Source: Winogradskyella sp. (GTDB taxonomy: Bacteria; Bacteroidota; Bacteroidia; Flavobacteriales; Flavobacteriaceae). From it: a DNA stretch of 58,355 nucleotides. Positions 1 to 10,300 of the stretch are shown piece by piece (the stretch's first letter is position 1; each line of letters opens with the position of its first letter). A program made the position numbers and the translations under genes. The notes under the pieces were generated by a model. That model was given only the letters and a program-made list of their open reading frames with translations, made no database searches and was not told where the DNA came from. Location: contig SHBX01000015.1 in the NCBI GenBank assembly GCA_004211785.1, forward strand, positions 1-58,355. The letters are read 5' to 3'.

Positions 1-620
1 AGGTGTGTAAACGGCATCTTCTATCGTCGCATCAGCGAATGTACCATCACCACTTGTTGTCCAAGCGATGGTTCCACCAGTAGCTGTAGCTGCGGCTGTA
101 AAGTCATCGCCTTCACAAACATCAGCACCTGCAGCGCCTGCATCTGCAGTAGGTGCTGGACTGATGGTAAGGACTACCGTATCACTCGCTGTCGTGGTAC
201 TACAAGCACCTGTTCCTGTTACCGTCATGGTAAGGGTTACTGTTCCATTGGTGATATCTGTTGCACCTGGCGTATAGACCGCATCTTCTAGCGTCGCATC
301 TGCAAAACTACCATCACCACTTGTTGTCCAAGCGATGGTGCCATTGGCAGCCGTAGCTGTGGCTGTATAATCTTCTCCTGCACAAATGGCATCCGTAGCA
401 GCGCCTGCATCTGCAGTAGGTGCAGGACTGATGGTAAGGACTACCGTATCACTCGCTGTCGTGGTACTACATCCGCCAGTACCTGTTACTGTCATCGTTA
501 AGGTAACCGTACCATTGGTGATATCTGTTGCACCTGGCGTATAGACCGCATCTTCTAGCGTCGCATCTGCAAAACTACCATCACCACTTGTCGTCCAAGC
601 AATCGAGCCTGGTACATCAA
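1..620 (-). repeat. 267-bp tandem repeat encoding 89-residue PKD-like units
   Basis: Near-identical DNA recurs with a period of exactly 267 bp. The CATCTTCTA block lies at about 15, 282 and 549, and the block starting GGACTGATGGTAAGGACTAC lies at about 158 and 425. Each unit encodes an 89-residue Ig/PKD-like module with the core motifs AWTTSGDG, DAVYTPGATDITNGTV and TADAGA. The DNA-level similarity points to recent tandem amplification. The array continues beyond the left edge, so the copy number is unknown. Confidence 0.85.
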
Positions 621-3600
621 CTGCATTTGCCTCTAAAAGTTCCAATCTTCCTCCTGCAACTGTTGTCATATCCACCAAGATATATTGGGTGGCTGCTGTT
701 AAAGTATAGGAGAACACACCTTGACTGGCACTATTAAATGTCTCTACTTGTGGGTTTGTACCCGTTGTGCTGGTGGTAGCGGTTGCTACTTGACTTAAGG
801 TTAGTGCTTTTGTATCTGCTGTATCTGTCCACCAATCGAAACTTACTGAACTACCTATAGGTCTACTGCCACCCAAATCTACTACTACATAATGAGCTGT
901 ATCATTTAATATAATTCCGTTATCTGCCGTAGTATCCCCATCATTAATAAGTGTTAAATCACTACCTACTGCTGTATTATCATCTGTAATGCTCGCTACA
1001 GGATTAGAATCGGGGGTGATTCCTGTGGCAGTAGCACTGGCTGTAAAGTCATCAGCTGCACAAATATCAGCAGTGGCTGCACCGGCATCTGCCGTTGGGG
1101 CTGCATTTACTGTTATTGTAATACTTTCTTCGGTACCACAGCCTGTATTATTTTCGCTATAAGCGTTATTACTACTACCTACTTCAACGGTATATGTCGC
1201 TCCCGCTGTCACATTAGTAAGTGTTAGGCTACTTGTTGTACTTAAGGTTGTTGTAGCATCTGTTGTGTCATACCAACGATAGCTGTAATCGCCCGCAGGT
1301 ATGGGGATGGTAGTATCATCTGTAGTTGCGCCCGTTGTTCCAAAATCGGTTACTCGAATCCCGGTTGGGGTGGCTGTTAAGGTAATATCGTCTCCAGAAC
1401 ATACTTGGGCAGGATCTGGCGTTATCGCAATACTGGAAATGATATCACTTGTGATTACAGCTGTGGTATTAGCCTGTCCTGTTGTTTCGGTACCTGTGGT
1501 AGTACCTCCCGTAGCTGCTGTTGGGATACCGTTGGTATTAACTACTATACCTAAATTTTCTGAGCTACCGCCATTACTACCACCAGTTAATGTTGCTGTA
1601 GTTGTCAAATTTGCGGCACCTTCTGTGGCATCTGGACAACCATCGTTGTCTGAGTCGGTGTCTAAGCGATCTGGAATCCCGTCCATATCAGTATCTCTAT
1701 CACAAACAATACTAATATCATCAAAACCTAAGTAGGCTCCAGAATTATTATTAGGCGCAGCAGGGTTTCGTTCTATCGCAATTAAGATACGATCATATTC
1801 TCTACCTGGAGTAAATTCTATAATAAGCTCTTGCCACGCCGTGGTGCTGGTTACAAACTCACTAATTCCTAGTAGATCAATATTAGGGTCTGCAGCTAAG
1901 GTGTTAACATCAACTGTATTTGTCGGTGTTCCTGATACAGAAACTCCAGCAGGAAGACCAAATAAATGAACTCTTCCTTCATCTCTAAAGTTTCCAACTC
2001 CTCCGGTATCGATTACATAAGAAAAAAATGAAAGCCTATAATCAAGTCCTGTCTCCAAATTGGATGTCAAATTGTTTCCGAAGACTTCTTGTTGAAAAAC
2101 AACACCACTATGAAAACCTATGTAAGCATCTCCATTATTTGCATTTAAGCGCCCAGCGAAATTTGGGTTAACTTCATTATCGTTGATGTATCCTGTACTC
2201 CCAACAAAGTTAAACCAATTGCTTGAGCCCGCAAAAGCAGCACCGAAAAAATCAAATCCAGAAGCTGAAGGATTCGTTGCAGTTTCAAAACTTGGGTCGG
2301 CGATAGCATTACAAGAAACAATCTCATTCGCATCTAAAATCCCATCATTATCATCGTCTAAGTCACAGGAATTATTAAGGCCATCCCCATCGCTATCAGT
2401 AGCTGTAGGGTTACCATCGGTACTGGCTCCAACGGTACAGGGACTAAGTACCGAAAGATCTGCACATTGTATTTCGCGGATGCAGACATTATCATCGTGC
2501 GTAATCAACACACAATATTGGTTGCCATTGTCTGCGGCTGTGAGCCCTGTTAGATTTAATGTTACTCCTGTTTCTCCTGTAATCGCTGTACCACTCGCAT
2601 CTGGATCGCCCAGATACCATTGGTAATTAAGGCCAGCATCGGCATTGCCTGGATTGGCATAATCTGGCATTGTATTGGGTGCTGTGCCTGTATAGGTGGT
2701 GGTTTCGTCTCCTCGAGCCGTAACACTAAAAGTTGCTGTATCTCCTGAAGAGAGGTCTACTGTTTGATTAGACGGAGCCGTGGTTACCACCACTTGTGTG
2801 GCTACAATCTCTGTACCATTGGCACCATCGTAGCCGTCTGTAATAGCGCCATCTGTATCGCTAATTACTTGTCCGTTGCCATCTACGGTAACGGCACCGT
2901 TTCCTAAAATACCGTCATTATCTTCATCATCACCACCAGATTCTTCTACATCATTACAGCCGTCGTTGTCACTATCTAGATCGTTAAAATTAGGAATACC
3001 ATCTTGATCGGAATCGCAAGCCAACATAAAACTATTGCCAAGCCAACAAAATCCAAAATCTGCTCCAGTTACACTAGTATCGAAAGTAAAAGACGTCACA
3101 TAAATATCGGAAACATCTAATCGCTCATATTTATTATTCTGTGCTCCGGATGCAATTGGATAATTGTTTGTTAAGTTACCAGAACCATCTACAGATAAAT
3201 TACTTCCTGCAGTTCCAAAGGGTATACCATTAACACCCACCCAATTTGGCCATGAATTAACACCTCCAAAAGAAACTGTGTTTGCATCGGTATCGGTATA
3301 GCTAAACTGCGACAAAACTTCAGCGTTTCCGGATTCATGATCAGAGAAATTAAAAATAAAGCCCTTTAAGCCAATGGGTTGTCCAGAATTTGCATCTAAA
3401 AACTCAAAGGTCGTTGTGCTATTAGACGCTGTAATTTGTGTTTCACCATCTGCTAAAAAAGAGCCTGAAGGGGCTGTCCTCGTAATGCGAACATCAAAAA
3501 GCTGTCCAAAAGTTGTCGTAAAATCCTCAAGAAGCGTCACACCTGCTGGAAGCGAAGCTCCAATAAGTCCATTTGGAATGTCTGTTGCTGTTGCAACAAA

Positions 3601-6237
3601 ATCTAGTGTTGTGGTCCCGCACTCGTTATCATCTAAAATCCCATCATTATCGTTATCGAGGTCACAAATATCATTAAGGCCATCCCCATCAGTATCACTT
3701 GCCGTTGGGTTACCATCAGTACTCGCTCCATCGGTACAAGGATCTGGCAGCATATTAACTGTTACTGTAGCGGTATCTAGATTTGTAGAACCTATAGGAT
3801 AGCTGATATAGTAATAACGTACAAATTGACTTCCATTAAGTGTACGAGTTAAAATAATACCTGTAGCATCAACAGGTAACACATATTGATAATTTATAAT
3901 CCCGTCTGAGTTAGAATATATAGGAGTATTAACTCCTGTATCTGGAGGGTTGCCAGGTACATTTATTGCATTGATAAGAAATCTAGCAGAAGATCCCGGA
4001 GCGGCTTCAAATACAAGTGTAACAGTGGTTCCGGCTGGTAGAGTTTCTTCAAAACTCATTCCTAAAATTGCATTACTTGTTGAATTATTAGATACTGCAA
4101 AAGTAGACGGCGTAAAACCTAGAGCGTTGTTTGAATTCGTAAAATTAACCGAATTTGTCACGCTAACCCCATAGCCTGTTCTCAAGCATGGTCCCGAACC
4201 TAATGATGTATAGGTATATACCCCAGCACCAACTGGGAAGGTTGCTGGGTTTCCTCCTGCGTCGGTCCACGTACCTCCAGTATCAGGCATACCGCCTAAT
4301 TCAGCAAATAATTGTGCTTCTGTCAATGTCCCTGTTCCAAGAACATCTACAGAGCCGTCAACACCTGCATTTGGTGGTGGTACAACAGTTACTACCACAT
4401 CAGCAGCTTCTGTAAAACCTGAACAAACGCCTGTTCCTGTAACTGTATAGGTATAGGTTCCATCTACCGTAACTGGAAATGTTACTGGGTTTCCTCCAGA
4501 ATCTGTCCAAGCTCCACCTAGGTCAGGAGTGCCTCCAAGGGCTACAAAAAGCTCTGGTTCCGTAAGATTATCATCCCCACAAATACTTACCGAGCCATCC
4601 ACTCCAGCAGTAGGAAATCGTATGTTAATAGCATTACTTGTTACTTCTTCTAAACAGCTATTATTGGTTGATGTTACTTGAACTCTATATTGATTGCCAT
4701 CAAATCCAGCTGGAACATTAGTGATCGTTAAAGTGGATGTTGAGCTACCGCTATAGGGTGCGACGTCAGTTAAAGGTGTAGGATTACCTGCAAGATACCA
4801 GGTGTACTGATAATCTGCTGCTGGAATAGGTATAGTTGTATTATCTCCTGGACCACCATTATTTCCAAAATTAGTTACTCTAGTGCCTACGGGAACTGCC
4901 TCAATGGTAAAGTTATTTCCTGGACATTCTAATACCGTTATAGGATTAAAGCCCACACTAGTAATAATTTCATTTATATATTCTGGACCATCGACACCGT
5001 TATAACCACCTGTTGCGTCTGTCCCCAAAACACGACCATTTACAGGATCTATACTATAAGGAGACACTCCTAAAATACCATCGGCAAAAACGCCTCCACC
5101 ATCATTACCGCCAGATTCTACCACATCATTACACCCGTCGTTATCAGAATCTCTATCTTTCTCGTTTGTCCAGCCATCACGATCTAAATCTGCATTTACA
5201 TCTATCTGATCGAACGAGTGTATATCAACACGTATAGTACTACTTACTCTTATGAAAAATCTATCGATTGCAATAGGATTCCTAAAAGTAACTTCACGGG
5301 TTTCACCTGGTGCAAAGTCAGTCATGTTGATAGATCCTATAGCACTCCCAAACCCAAATGCTCCTGTAGGGTTAGATCTAAATACACTTACTGAACCAGA
5401 AGTGATTCCAGGCTGAACTTGACGGGTTATCCTCATCCTTACCCATCCACCAGCTGGCACTGTAGCAGGCATGGTAAATGAAATAAACGCCGAATTAGAA
5501 AAATTGTTTGAAGAAGATGCCGCTGTTCCGGGTGTATTACCTAATATATTGTTAGGCGGAAAAAACCTATCTGACATAAGAACAGAAGCTGCAAACCTAT
5601 TAAGGTCTACTCTTTCTAAATCATCTAAAATACCATCGTTATCATCATCCTCATCTGTAGCATCAGGCACCGTATCTCCATCGCAATCACCTGGAGGTCC
5701 TGTACATTGTAAACTGTAGCTATAAGCTTTAAATTTTTGGCTATCAACTGTTAGCTGTTGCATCTCGACTCCGCTCGATGTGACAGCTGTATTATACTCT
5801 AACACCCAATCTCCATCTTTTCCGGTGATATTGGTTGAAGCGGCTATAGCAATAGCGAGTTCTTGCTCTAGATAGGCCACTGCTGCTTTTCCTTTTTCGC
5901 CTTGAGCAAAATTACAGCCATAAATATTAAGATGCTTTTTACCAAGTACAAGCTCATTTTTTGTAATCCAGACCGCAATTTGCTCTTTATCGCGCCATCT
6001 ACCGTCCAGATATAATTCTCCTGAACGTCCATGAGAAAATAAATGGGCTGCCTCTATATTTTGATCGAGAACGGAAGACGATAGTACATGACCATCTTGC
6101 ACAGTATTATCTATATACAATCCTACATCGTCAGTAGTTTTTTGTGCAAAGAGCGCACAATTGAACAAAAACGCGATTAACAATACTAATCTAGCGCGTT
6201 GTTCCCAAGCGCTACTGCGAGAATAATGGTTTACCAT
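1..6237 (-). CDS. Giant secreted DUF4347 / PKD-like repeat protein (partial, C-terminus beyond the left edge)
   Basis: The minus frame starting at the ATG at 6237 stays open to base 1, giving 2079 visible codons with no stop in the stretches read. Residues 1-32 look like a signal peptide with an extended n-region ending in LFAQ. Residues about 35-175 resemble DUF4347: the motifs SHGRSGELYLDGRW and YGCNFAQGEKG, then IAASTNITGKDGDWVLEYN, are typical. Asp-rich calcium-binding linkers of the thrombospondin-3 type (DEDDDNDGILDD, DSDNDGCND, DNDNDGILDD) recur near residues 190, 365, 840, 1090, 1290 and 1520. Between them lie beta-rich lectin-like or Ig-like segments and, at the visible C-terminal end, PKD-like repeats. 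The family is a cell-surface or secreted adhesin; a T9SS sorting domain would be expected at the unseen C-terminus. The next genes upstream encode a LytTR two-component system on the same strand. No substrate can be inferred. Confidence 0.9.
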   Translation of the reverse strand, partial: MVNHYSRSSAWEQRARLVLLIAFLFNCALFAQKTTDDVGLYIDNTVQDGHVLSSSVLDQNIEAAHLFSHGRSGELYLDGRWRDKEQIAVWITKNELVLGKKHLNIYGCNFAQGEKGKAAVAYLEQELAIAIAASTNITGKDGDWVLEYNTAVTSSGVEMQQLTVDSQKFKAYSYSLQCTGPPGDCDGDTVPDATDEDDDNDGILDDLERVDLNRFAASVLMSDRFFPPNNILGNTPGTAASSSNNFSNSAFISFTMPATVPAGGWVRMRITRQVQPGITSGSVSVFRSNPTGAFGFGSAIGSINMTDFAPGETREVTFRNPIAIDRFFIRVSSTIRVDIHSFDQIDVNADLDRDGWTNEKDRDSDNDGCNDVVESGGNDGGGVFADGILGVSPYSIDPVNGRVLGTDATGGYNGVDGPEYINEIITSVGFNPITVLECPGNNFTIEAVPVGTRVTNFGNNGGPGDNTTIPIPAADYQYTWYLAGNPTPLTDVAPYSGSSTSTLTITNVPAGFDGNQYRVQVTSTNNSCLEEVTSNAINIRFPTAGVDGSVSICGDDNLTEPELFVALGGTPDLGGAWTDSGGNPVTFPVTVDGTYTYTVTGTGVCSGFTEAADVVVTVVPPPNAGVDGSVDVLGTGTLTEAQLFAELGGMPDTGGTWTDAGGNPATFPVGAGVYTYTSLGSGPCLRTGYGVSVTNSVNFTNSNNALGFTPSTFAVSNNSTSNAILGMSFEETLPAGTTVTLVFEAAPGSSARFLINAINVPGNPPDTGVNTPIYSNSDGIINYQYVLPVDATGIILTRTLNGSQFVRYYYISYPIGSTNLDTATVTVNMLPDPCTDGASTDGNPTASDTDGDGLNDICDLDNDNDGILDDNECGTTTLDFVATATDIPNGLIGASLPAGVTLLEDFTTTFGQLFDVRITRTAPSGSFLADGETQITASNSTTTFEFLDANSGQPIGLKGFIFNFSDHESGNAEVLSQFSYTDTDANTVSFGGVNSWPNWVGVNGIPFGTAGSNLSVDGSGNLTNNYPIASGAQNNKYERLDVSDIYVTSFTFDTSVTGADFGFCWLGNSFMLACDSDQDGIPNFNDLDSDNDGCNDVEESGGDDEDNDGILGNGAVTVDGNGQVISDTDGAITDGYDGANGTEIVATQVVVTTAPSNQTVDLSSGDTATFSVTARGDETTTYTGTAPNTMPDYANPGNADAGLNYQWYLGDPDASGTAITGETGVTLNLTGLTAADNGNQYCVLITHDDNVCIREIQCADLSVLSPCTVGASTDGNPTATDSDGDGLNNSCDLDDDNDGILDANEIVSCNAIADPSFETATNPSASGFDFFGAAFAGSSNWFNFVGSTGYINDNEVNPNFAGRLNANNGDAYIGFHSGVVFQQEVFGNNLTSNLETGLDYRLSFFSYVIDTGGVGNFRDEGRVHLFGLPAGVSVSGTPTNTVDVNTLAADPNIDLLGISEFVTSTTAWQELIIEFTPGREYDRILIAIERNPAAPNNNSGAYLGFDDISIVCDRDTDMDGIPDRLDTDSDNDGCPDATEGAANLTTTATLTGGSNGGSSENLGIVVNTNGIPTAATGGTTTGTETTGQANTTAVITSDIISSIAITPDPAQVCSGDDITLTATPTGIRVTDFGTTGATTDDTTIPIPAGDYSYRWYDTTDATTTLSTTSSLTLTNVTAGATYTVEVGSSNNAYSENNTGCGTEESITITVNAAPTADAGAATADICAADDFTASATATGITPDSNPVASITDDNTAVGSDLTLINDGDTTADNGIILNDTAHYVVVDLGGSRPIGSSVSFDWWTDTADTKALTLSQVATATTSTTGTNPQVETFNSASQGVFSYTLTAATQYILVDMTTVAGGRLELLEANAVDVPGSIAWTTSGDGSFADATLEDAVYTPGATDITNGTVTLTMTVTGTGGCSTTTASDTVVLTISPAPTADAGAATDAICAGEDYTATATAANGTIAWTTSGDGSFADATLEDAVYTPGATDITNGTVTLTMTVTGTGACSTTTASDTVVLTISPAPTADAGAAGADVCEGDDFTAAATATGGTIAWTTSGDGTFADATIEDAVYTP

Positions 6238-6356
6238 ATTTTTAAGATTTAATTCCTCTTAAAAGATTAAACTAGTATGAACTGAAAGAAAAATTGAAGT
6301 TTTGTTTAATCTTTGATCTTAAAATTAAGATGAAGTGATAATACGTATAGACCAAA

Positions 6357-6372
6357 AAGAACAAGCGTTCTT
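6357..6372. other. Inverted repeat AAGAAC-N4-GTTCTT, possible weak terminator or operator
   Basis: A perfect 6-bp inverted repeat with a 4-nt loop. Read on the minus strand it is followed by a short T run, so it could end transcription of the LytTR gene whose stop lies about 190 bp upstream on that strand. It is too weak to be sure, and it could equally be a protein-binding site in front of the giant repeat-protein gene. Confidence 0.3.
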
Positions 6373-6461
6373 ATTTACACATAACCGTATAATATGCATT
6401 ATAAGCGTATTTTTAACGAAATATTAATTGACAAATCGACCTAAGTAAACGAATTATTGCC

Positions 6462-6534
6462 AATACACGTTATTATCAAAAGTTAAACAAAATGAATTTT
6501 AGTTTGATGCACATCAAAGTATGAAACGTGTATT
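6462..6534. promoter_or_regulatory. 10-bp inverted repeat AATACACGTT / AACGTGTATT, possible regulator sites
   Basis: The gene-free stretch 6238-6562 holds a perfect 10-bp inverted repeat, with arms at 6462-6471 and 6525-6534 separated by 53 bp. It lies between the LytTR regulator gene and the giant surface-protein gene, about 225-300 bp upstream of the latter's start. The cores loosely resemble LytTR half sites (GTT preceded by A/C bases) but do not fit the published consensus exactly. The rest of the gap shows no gene; no clear -7 element was found for the minus strand. Confidence 0.3.
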
Positions 6535-6562
6535 TGATAGATCCTATGTAAGCTAAGCGCTA

Positions 6563-7327
6563 TTACTTAATATTAATCAAACGCAATAGTTCTTCGCGCC
6601 TACGAAAAGCTATGGGCAATTGTGTCCCAGATGTTAGATAGCAAATACCGCCATCCCTCTTGTCGATAGATTTAACATACTTAAAATTTATAATGTACTT
6701 TTTGTGATTTCTAAAAAAATTGTAAGGGATCAATAAATTTTCGTATTCCCCAATATTTTTTGTGGCCACTTGAGAGCTCCCATCTATAAGAAAGAATGTG
6801 GTATATGCTCCAGCAGATTCAAGGTATAATATTTCATCATGCTTTACAAAAATGATATCATTTAAAGATGAAATCGCTATAAAATCTACTCTATTTGCTT
6901 TTTTAATTATATCACCTATGACATCCATTTGGCTTTTAAGAGAGTATGTTTCTTTAAAAGACTCTAGATATATTCTCTCCGTAATATTTATAAATGTTTC
7001 TATATCTACTGGCTTTAGAACATAATCCACAGCTCTATACTTAAAGGCTTGAATTGCATAGTCATCATAAGCAGATACAATAACAATCTTAACATCCTCA
7101 TATTCAATTTGATCAAGAAGATCAAAACAAGTACTGTTATGAATGATTACATCTAAAAATAAAAGCTTAGGTTTTTTTTGATTTATTAAAGTTACCGCAC
7201 TCGGCACATCGTGTGCGACATCTAATAATTGGATTGTATTACAATGTGTATTAATAATATGTGCTAGGAGCCTAGCCCCTTTAATATTGTCTTCAACAAT
7301 TATCGCAGTTAGAGAATTTTCTACCAT
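6563..7327 (-). CDS. LytTR-family response regulator
   Basis: A 254-residue protein. Residues 1-125 form a CheY-like receiver with the acidic pair E11/D12, phospho-acceptor D59 (LLFLDV), S85 and K105 (YVLKP). Residues about 147-250 form a LytTR DNA-binding domain with the characteristic RNHKKYIINFKYV and a closing FRRREE segment. The length is typical for LytR/AlgR regulators. It starts 35 bp downstream of the sensor kinase gene on the same strand, so the two are almost certainly co-transcribed and form a cognate pair. The family binds DNA as a dimer after phosphorylation. The target is unknown; the giant surface-protein gene just downstream is the nearest candidate. Confidence 0.95.
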   Translation of the reverse strand: MVENSLTAIIVEDNIKGARLLAHIINTHCNTIQLLDVAHDVPSAVTLINQKKPKLLFLDVIIHNSTCFDLLDQIEYEDVKIVIVSAYDDYAIQAFKYRAVDYVLKPVDIETFINITERIYLESFKETYSLKSQMDVIGDIIKKANRVDFIAISSLNDIIFVKHDEILYLESAGAYTTFFLIDGSSQVATKNIGEYENLLIPYNFFRNHKKYIINFKYVKSIDKRDGGICYLTSGTQLPIAFRRREELLRLINIK

Positions 7328-7362
7328 TAGTCTAGGGGATTTAACATTCCTAATTTATGCAA

Positions 7363-10300
7363 TTATTTTTTTTCAACCGGCAACGTCAAAATACATTTAG
7401 TTCCCGAAGGTGAATTTTCTTTATACAGGTCGATAATTTCAAATGTAATTTCGTCTTTAGATTTCATAGCATTAAGAATTTTAAGGCGGTCTTTCATAAT
7501 TTGAATACCATAAGATTTACGCTGTGTTTTTCCCTCTTTTTGAAGTTGAGAATTTGTTCTACCAATACCATTGTCTTCAATTTCTATTTTTAGACTAGAA
7601 GATTCAATAAAAAAACGAATCCATAATTTTCTATCCTCTTTTTTAGGCGTTAGTCCATGTATAATTGCATTCTCAACTATGGGCTGAATAAACAGCGTAG
7701 GAATAGATAAGACATCTATATTTGTGTCCTTATCTACTTCAATAAAATAATCAAAGTCCTTATCCAATCTCAATTTTTCTAAAGCAAGATAGGATTCAAG
7801 AAATTCTATCTTTTCTCTTAAAACAACCATCCCCTCTCGATTTAAGGTCAAGGTTCTTCTCATCAAATTAGCATATAAAATCATGTACTTGCTTGCTACT
7901 TCAGGATCTTCCAGCAATATACTACTCTGTAAGGAGTACAAAGTGTTGTATATATAATGCGGATTCATCTGAGCTTGTAGCTCATTAGATTTACTTATGA
8001 GTAAATCAAAACGTTGTTGAATACTAACCCTTCTTGCTCTATAAAACAGCAGTAAGAAAAAGAACATCAAACTAATTATTGAAAAAACAACCCAGGGATT
8101 TTTATACAGTTTTTGTTTTACTTTTATTTCATACTGGAGTATGTTTGACGTTTCTCCATAATCATTAATTCCCCTAATTTCAATAACATGTTTGCCTGGT
8201 GAAATTCCAACCAGATTTATCTCATCTAGACCTCCTATATTAACCCAAGGTTGTTTTTCGTCATTGAATCGATATTGAAATCTCGTGCTATTTTCAGGAC
8301 GAACATCATTGTATGCTAATTTGATATTTAAATAATTATGTTCCTCGGGAATTATAAATTCAGTAACATCTTCTAGCCCTAAAGTAATTTCTTGTTCTTC
8401 GTTTAATTTAGTATTGTAGAAAGAAACCGAAACAATAGAGATTTTATTTATACTTTTTTTATAATTGTATTGAATGGGATCAAAGCTTACCACGCCATTA
8501 ATCCCTCCAAAAAATAGGTTGTCTTTATCTACTTTATAAAAAGATTTTTTGTTGAATTCATTGTCCGGGAGGCCATTTTCTTTTAGAAACACCTCTTCGA
8601 TACCTCGATTTTTATTAAAATTCACTAATCCATTGTAGGTGCTAACCCAGAGCGTATTTCCGTTTTGCACTATCCCAGTTATATAATTTCTAGATGGGTC
8701 TCCAAAATCGAAAACTTTACTCTCATTAGTTTGAAGATTAATTTTTTGAAGCCCTTTTTTTGTTCCCACCCAAATAATATTCTCCGCTTCATCTGGCTCA
8801 ATTACTGAAATGTTATTATCTGAGAGCGGATAGGTTGTGTCTTGATCACTAAAGTGAACTATCTTACCGTTTGAAAAGTTTTTTTTATAGAGCCCTCCAT
8901 CGTTAAAAAGACCAATCCAGAGCGTATTGCGCTTTTTATCTAAATAAAGTGATTCTACATATTGGTCATTAATATTAATAGAATCATTGAGCTGGTTTCG
9001 ATCGTAGAGTTTATCCTCTTGCACTTTGTACTCATATATGCCATTATTAGTTCCTAAGTAATAAGCTGTGGTATCCACAATTGCTATATCTGAAACTTGA
9101 GTGGCCGGATAATCTGAATTCTCAAAAGCAGGAAGAATAAACGCTTCTTTTGTTTTAATATTGATAGGATATAAATTGCCTGAATATCCATACACTACTA
9201 AAATAGAATCGTTTAATTTTTCAAAACCGTAAAGATTGAATCCACGAAAATCCTTTATTCCCCTGGAAGCCGACAAATACTTAAGCTTTAATTCGACAAA
9301 CGTTTGGCTGTCTTTTTCAAGGGTGAAAAAGCCTCTATTACTAGACAACATATAAGTTATGCTGTCATTCATAATTTTAATAGACCTACAACTCACATCC
9401 TTTAAGGATTCATTATCTCGAGACAGGTAGGTATATTTTTTAAACTCTTGAGGTTTTCGATTTATGACATTAAGACTATTAAGGCTAGGGACTAGAATTT
9501 CATCCTGACTTATTATTGTATTTGCCGCTCTACCTTGAACCTCATAGCCTTGAACTTCCATTTCATTGTCTTCATTGAAATGAAATAAAAAGAAAACGCT
9601 ATAATTATATTTTTTATTAAAAGTACCTTTAAGATACTTTCCCCCTTGCCTTCCTTCTATAACTTCATTAAAAATAAAAGGAGAAAAATATTGATGCGCA
9701 TCTATCTCCGGCAAATACGTATAGCTGTAACTGATGCCTTCAAATTGGTAAGAACCTGATTGATTTTTAGGAAATATAACCCCATTAGCAACAAAATGGC
9801 AACGTGCCTCGATATTTTCATAAAATATATTGTCACAGCTAATATTTGTAGCTCTTTCAAAATCAAAAAGAAAATATTTGCCTTTCGCTTTAAGAATTAT
9901 ATTGCCATTGTTTAATATGGTTTCTATAGCTGTCAATTTATAATCTCCAAAATCATCTATGTACGTAGTTAAATCATATACTTGAGCCTTATTTCCTTGT
10001 TTACTAATTTTTATTAGAGTCCTATTTCCAATAGTCGCCCAAAAATTTCCTTGATTATCTTTTTCAAATTTCGAATGTAGACTCTCACTTTTGTTCGGGT
10101 GAGTATACAATTTTGTGTAAACCCCAGAGTTTTTATTGAAAGAAAAAATTACTCTCCCGTTATTACATAATAAAGTATTTGAGTCTACATTTTTTATGAA
10201 AACACTGTTACTAGGACTTTTAAACTCCGGACTATCAAATGGGAAAAAAATCTTGTGTTTCCCAGCGTGTTTAATGAGCCCATTATAGTGAGACGACCAC

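Noticed and set aside
1..620. Possible CRISPR-like or intergenic repeats
   Set aside because: The period is 267 bp, divisible by three, and the frame stays open with a conserved 89-residue module, so it is a protein-coding repeat.
68..5719. Several plus-strand open frames of 69-147 codons in the first 6 kb
   Set aside because: They run antisense through the continuous minus-strand coding frame of the giant repeat protein; their products are low-complexity Val/Pro/Ser or His/Leu-rich sequences with no motif, caused by codon bias of the repeats.
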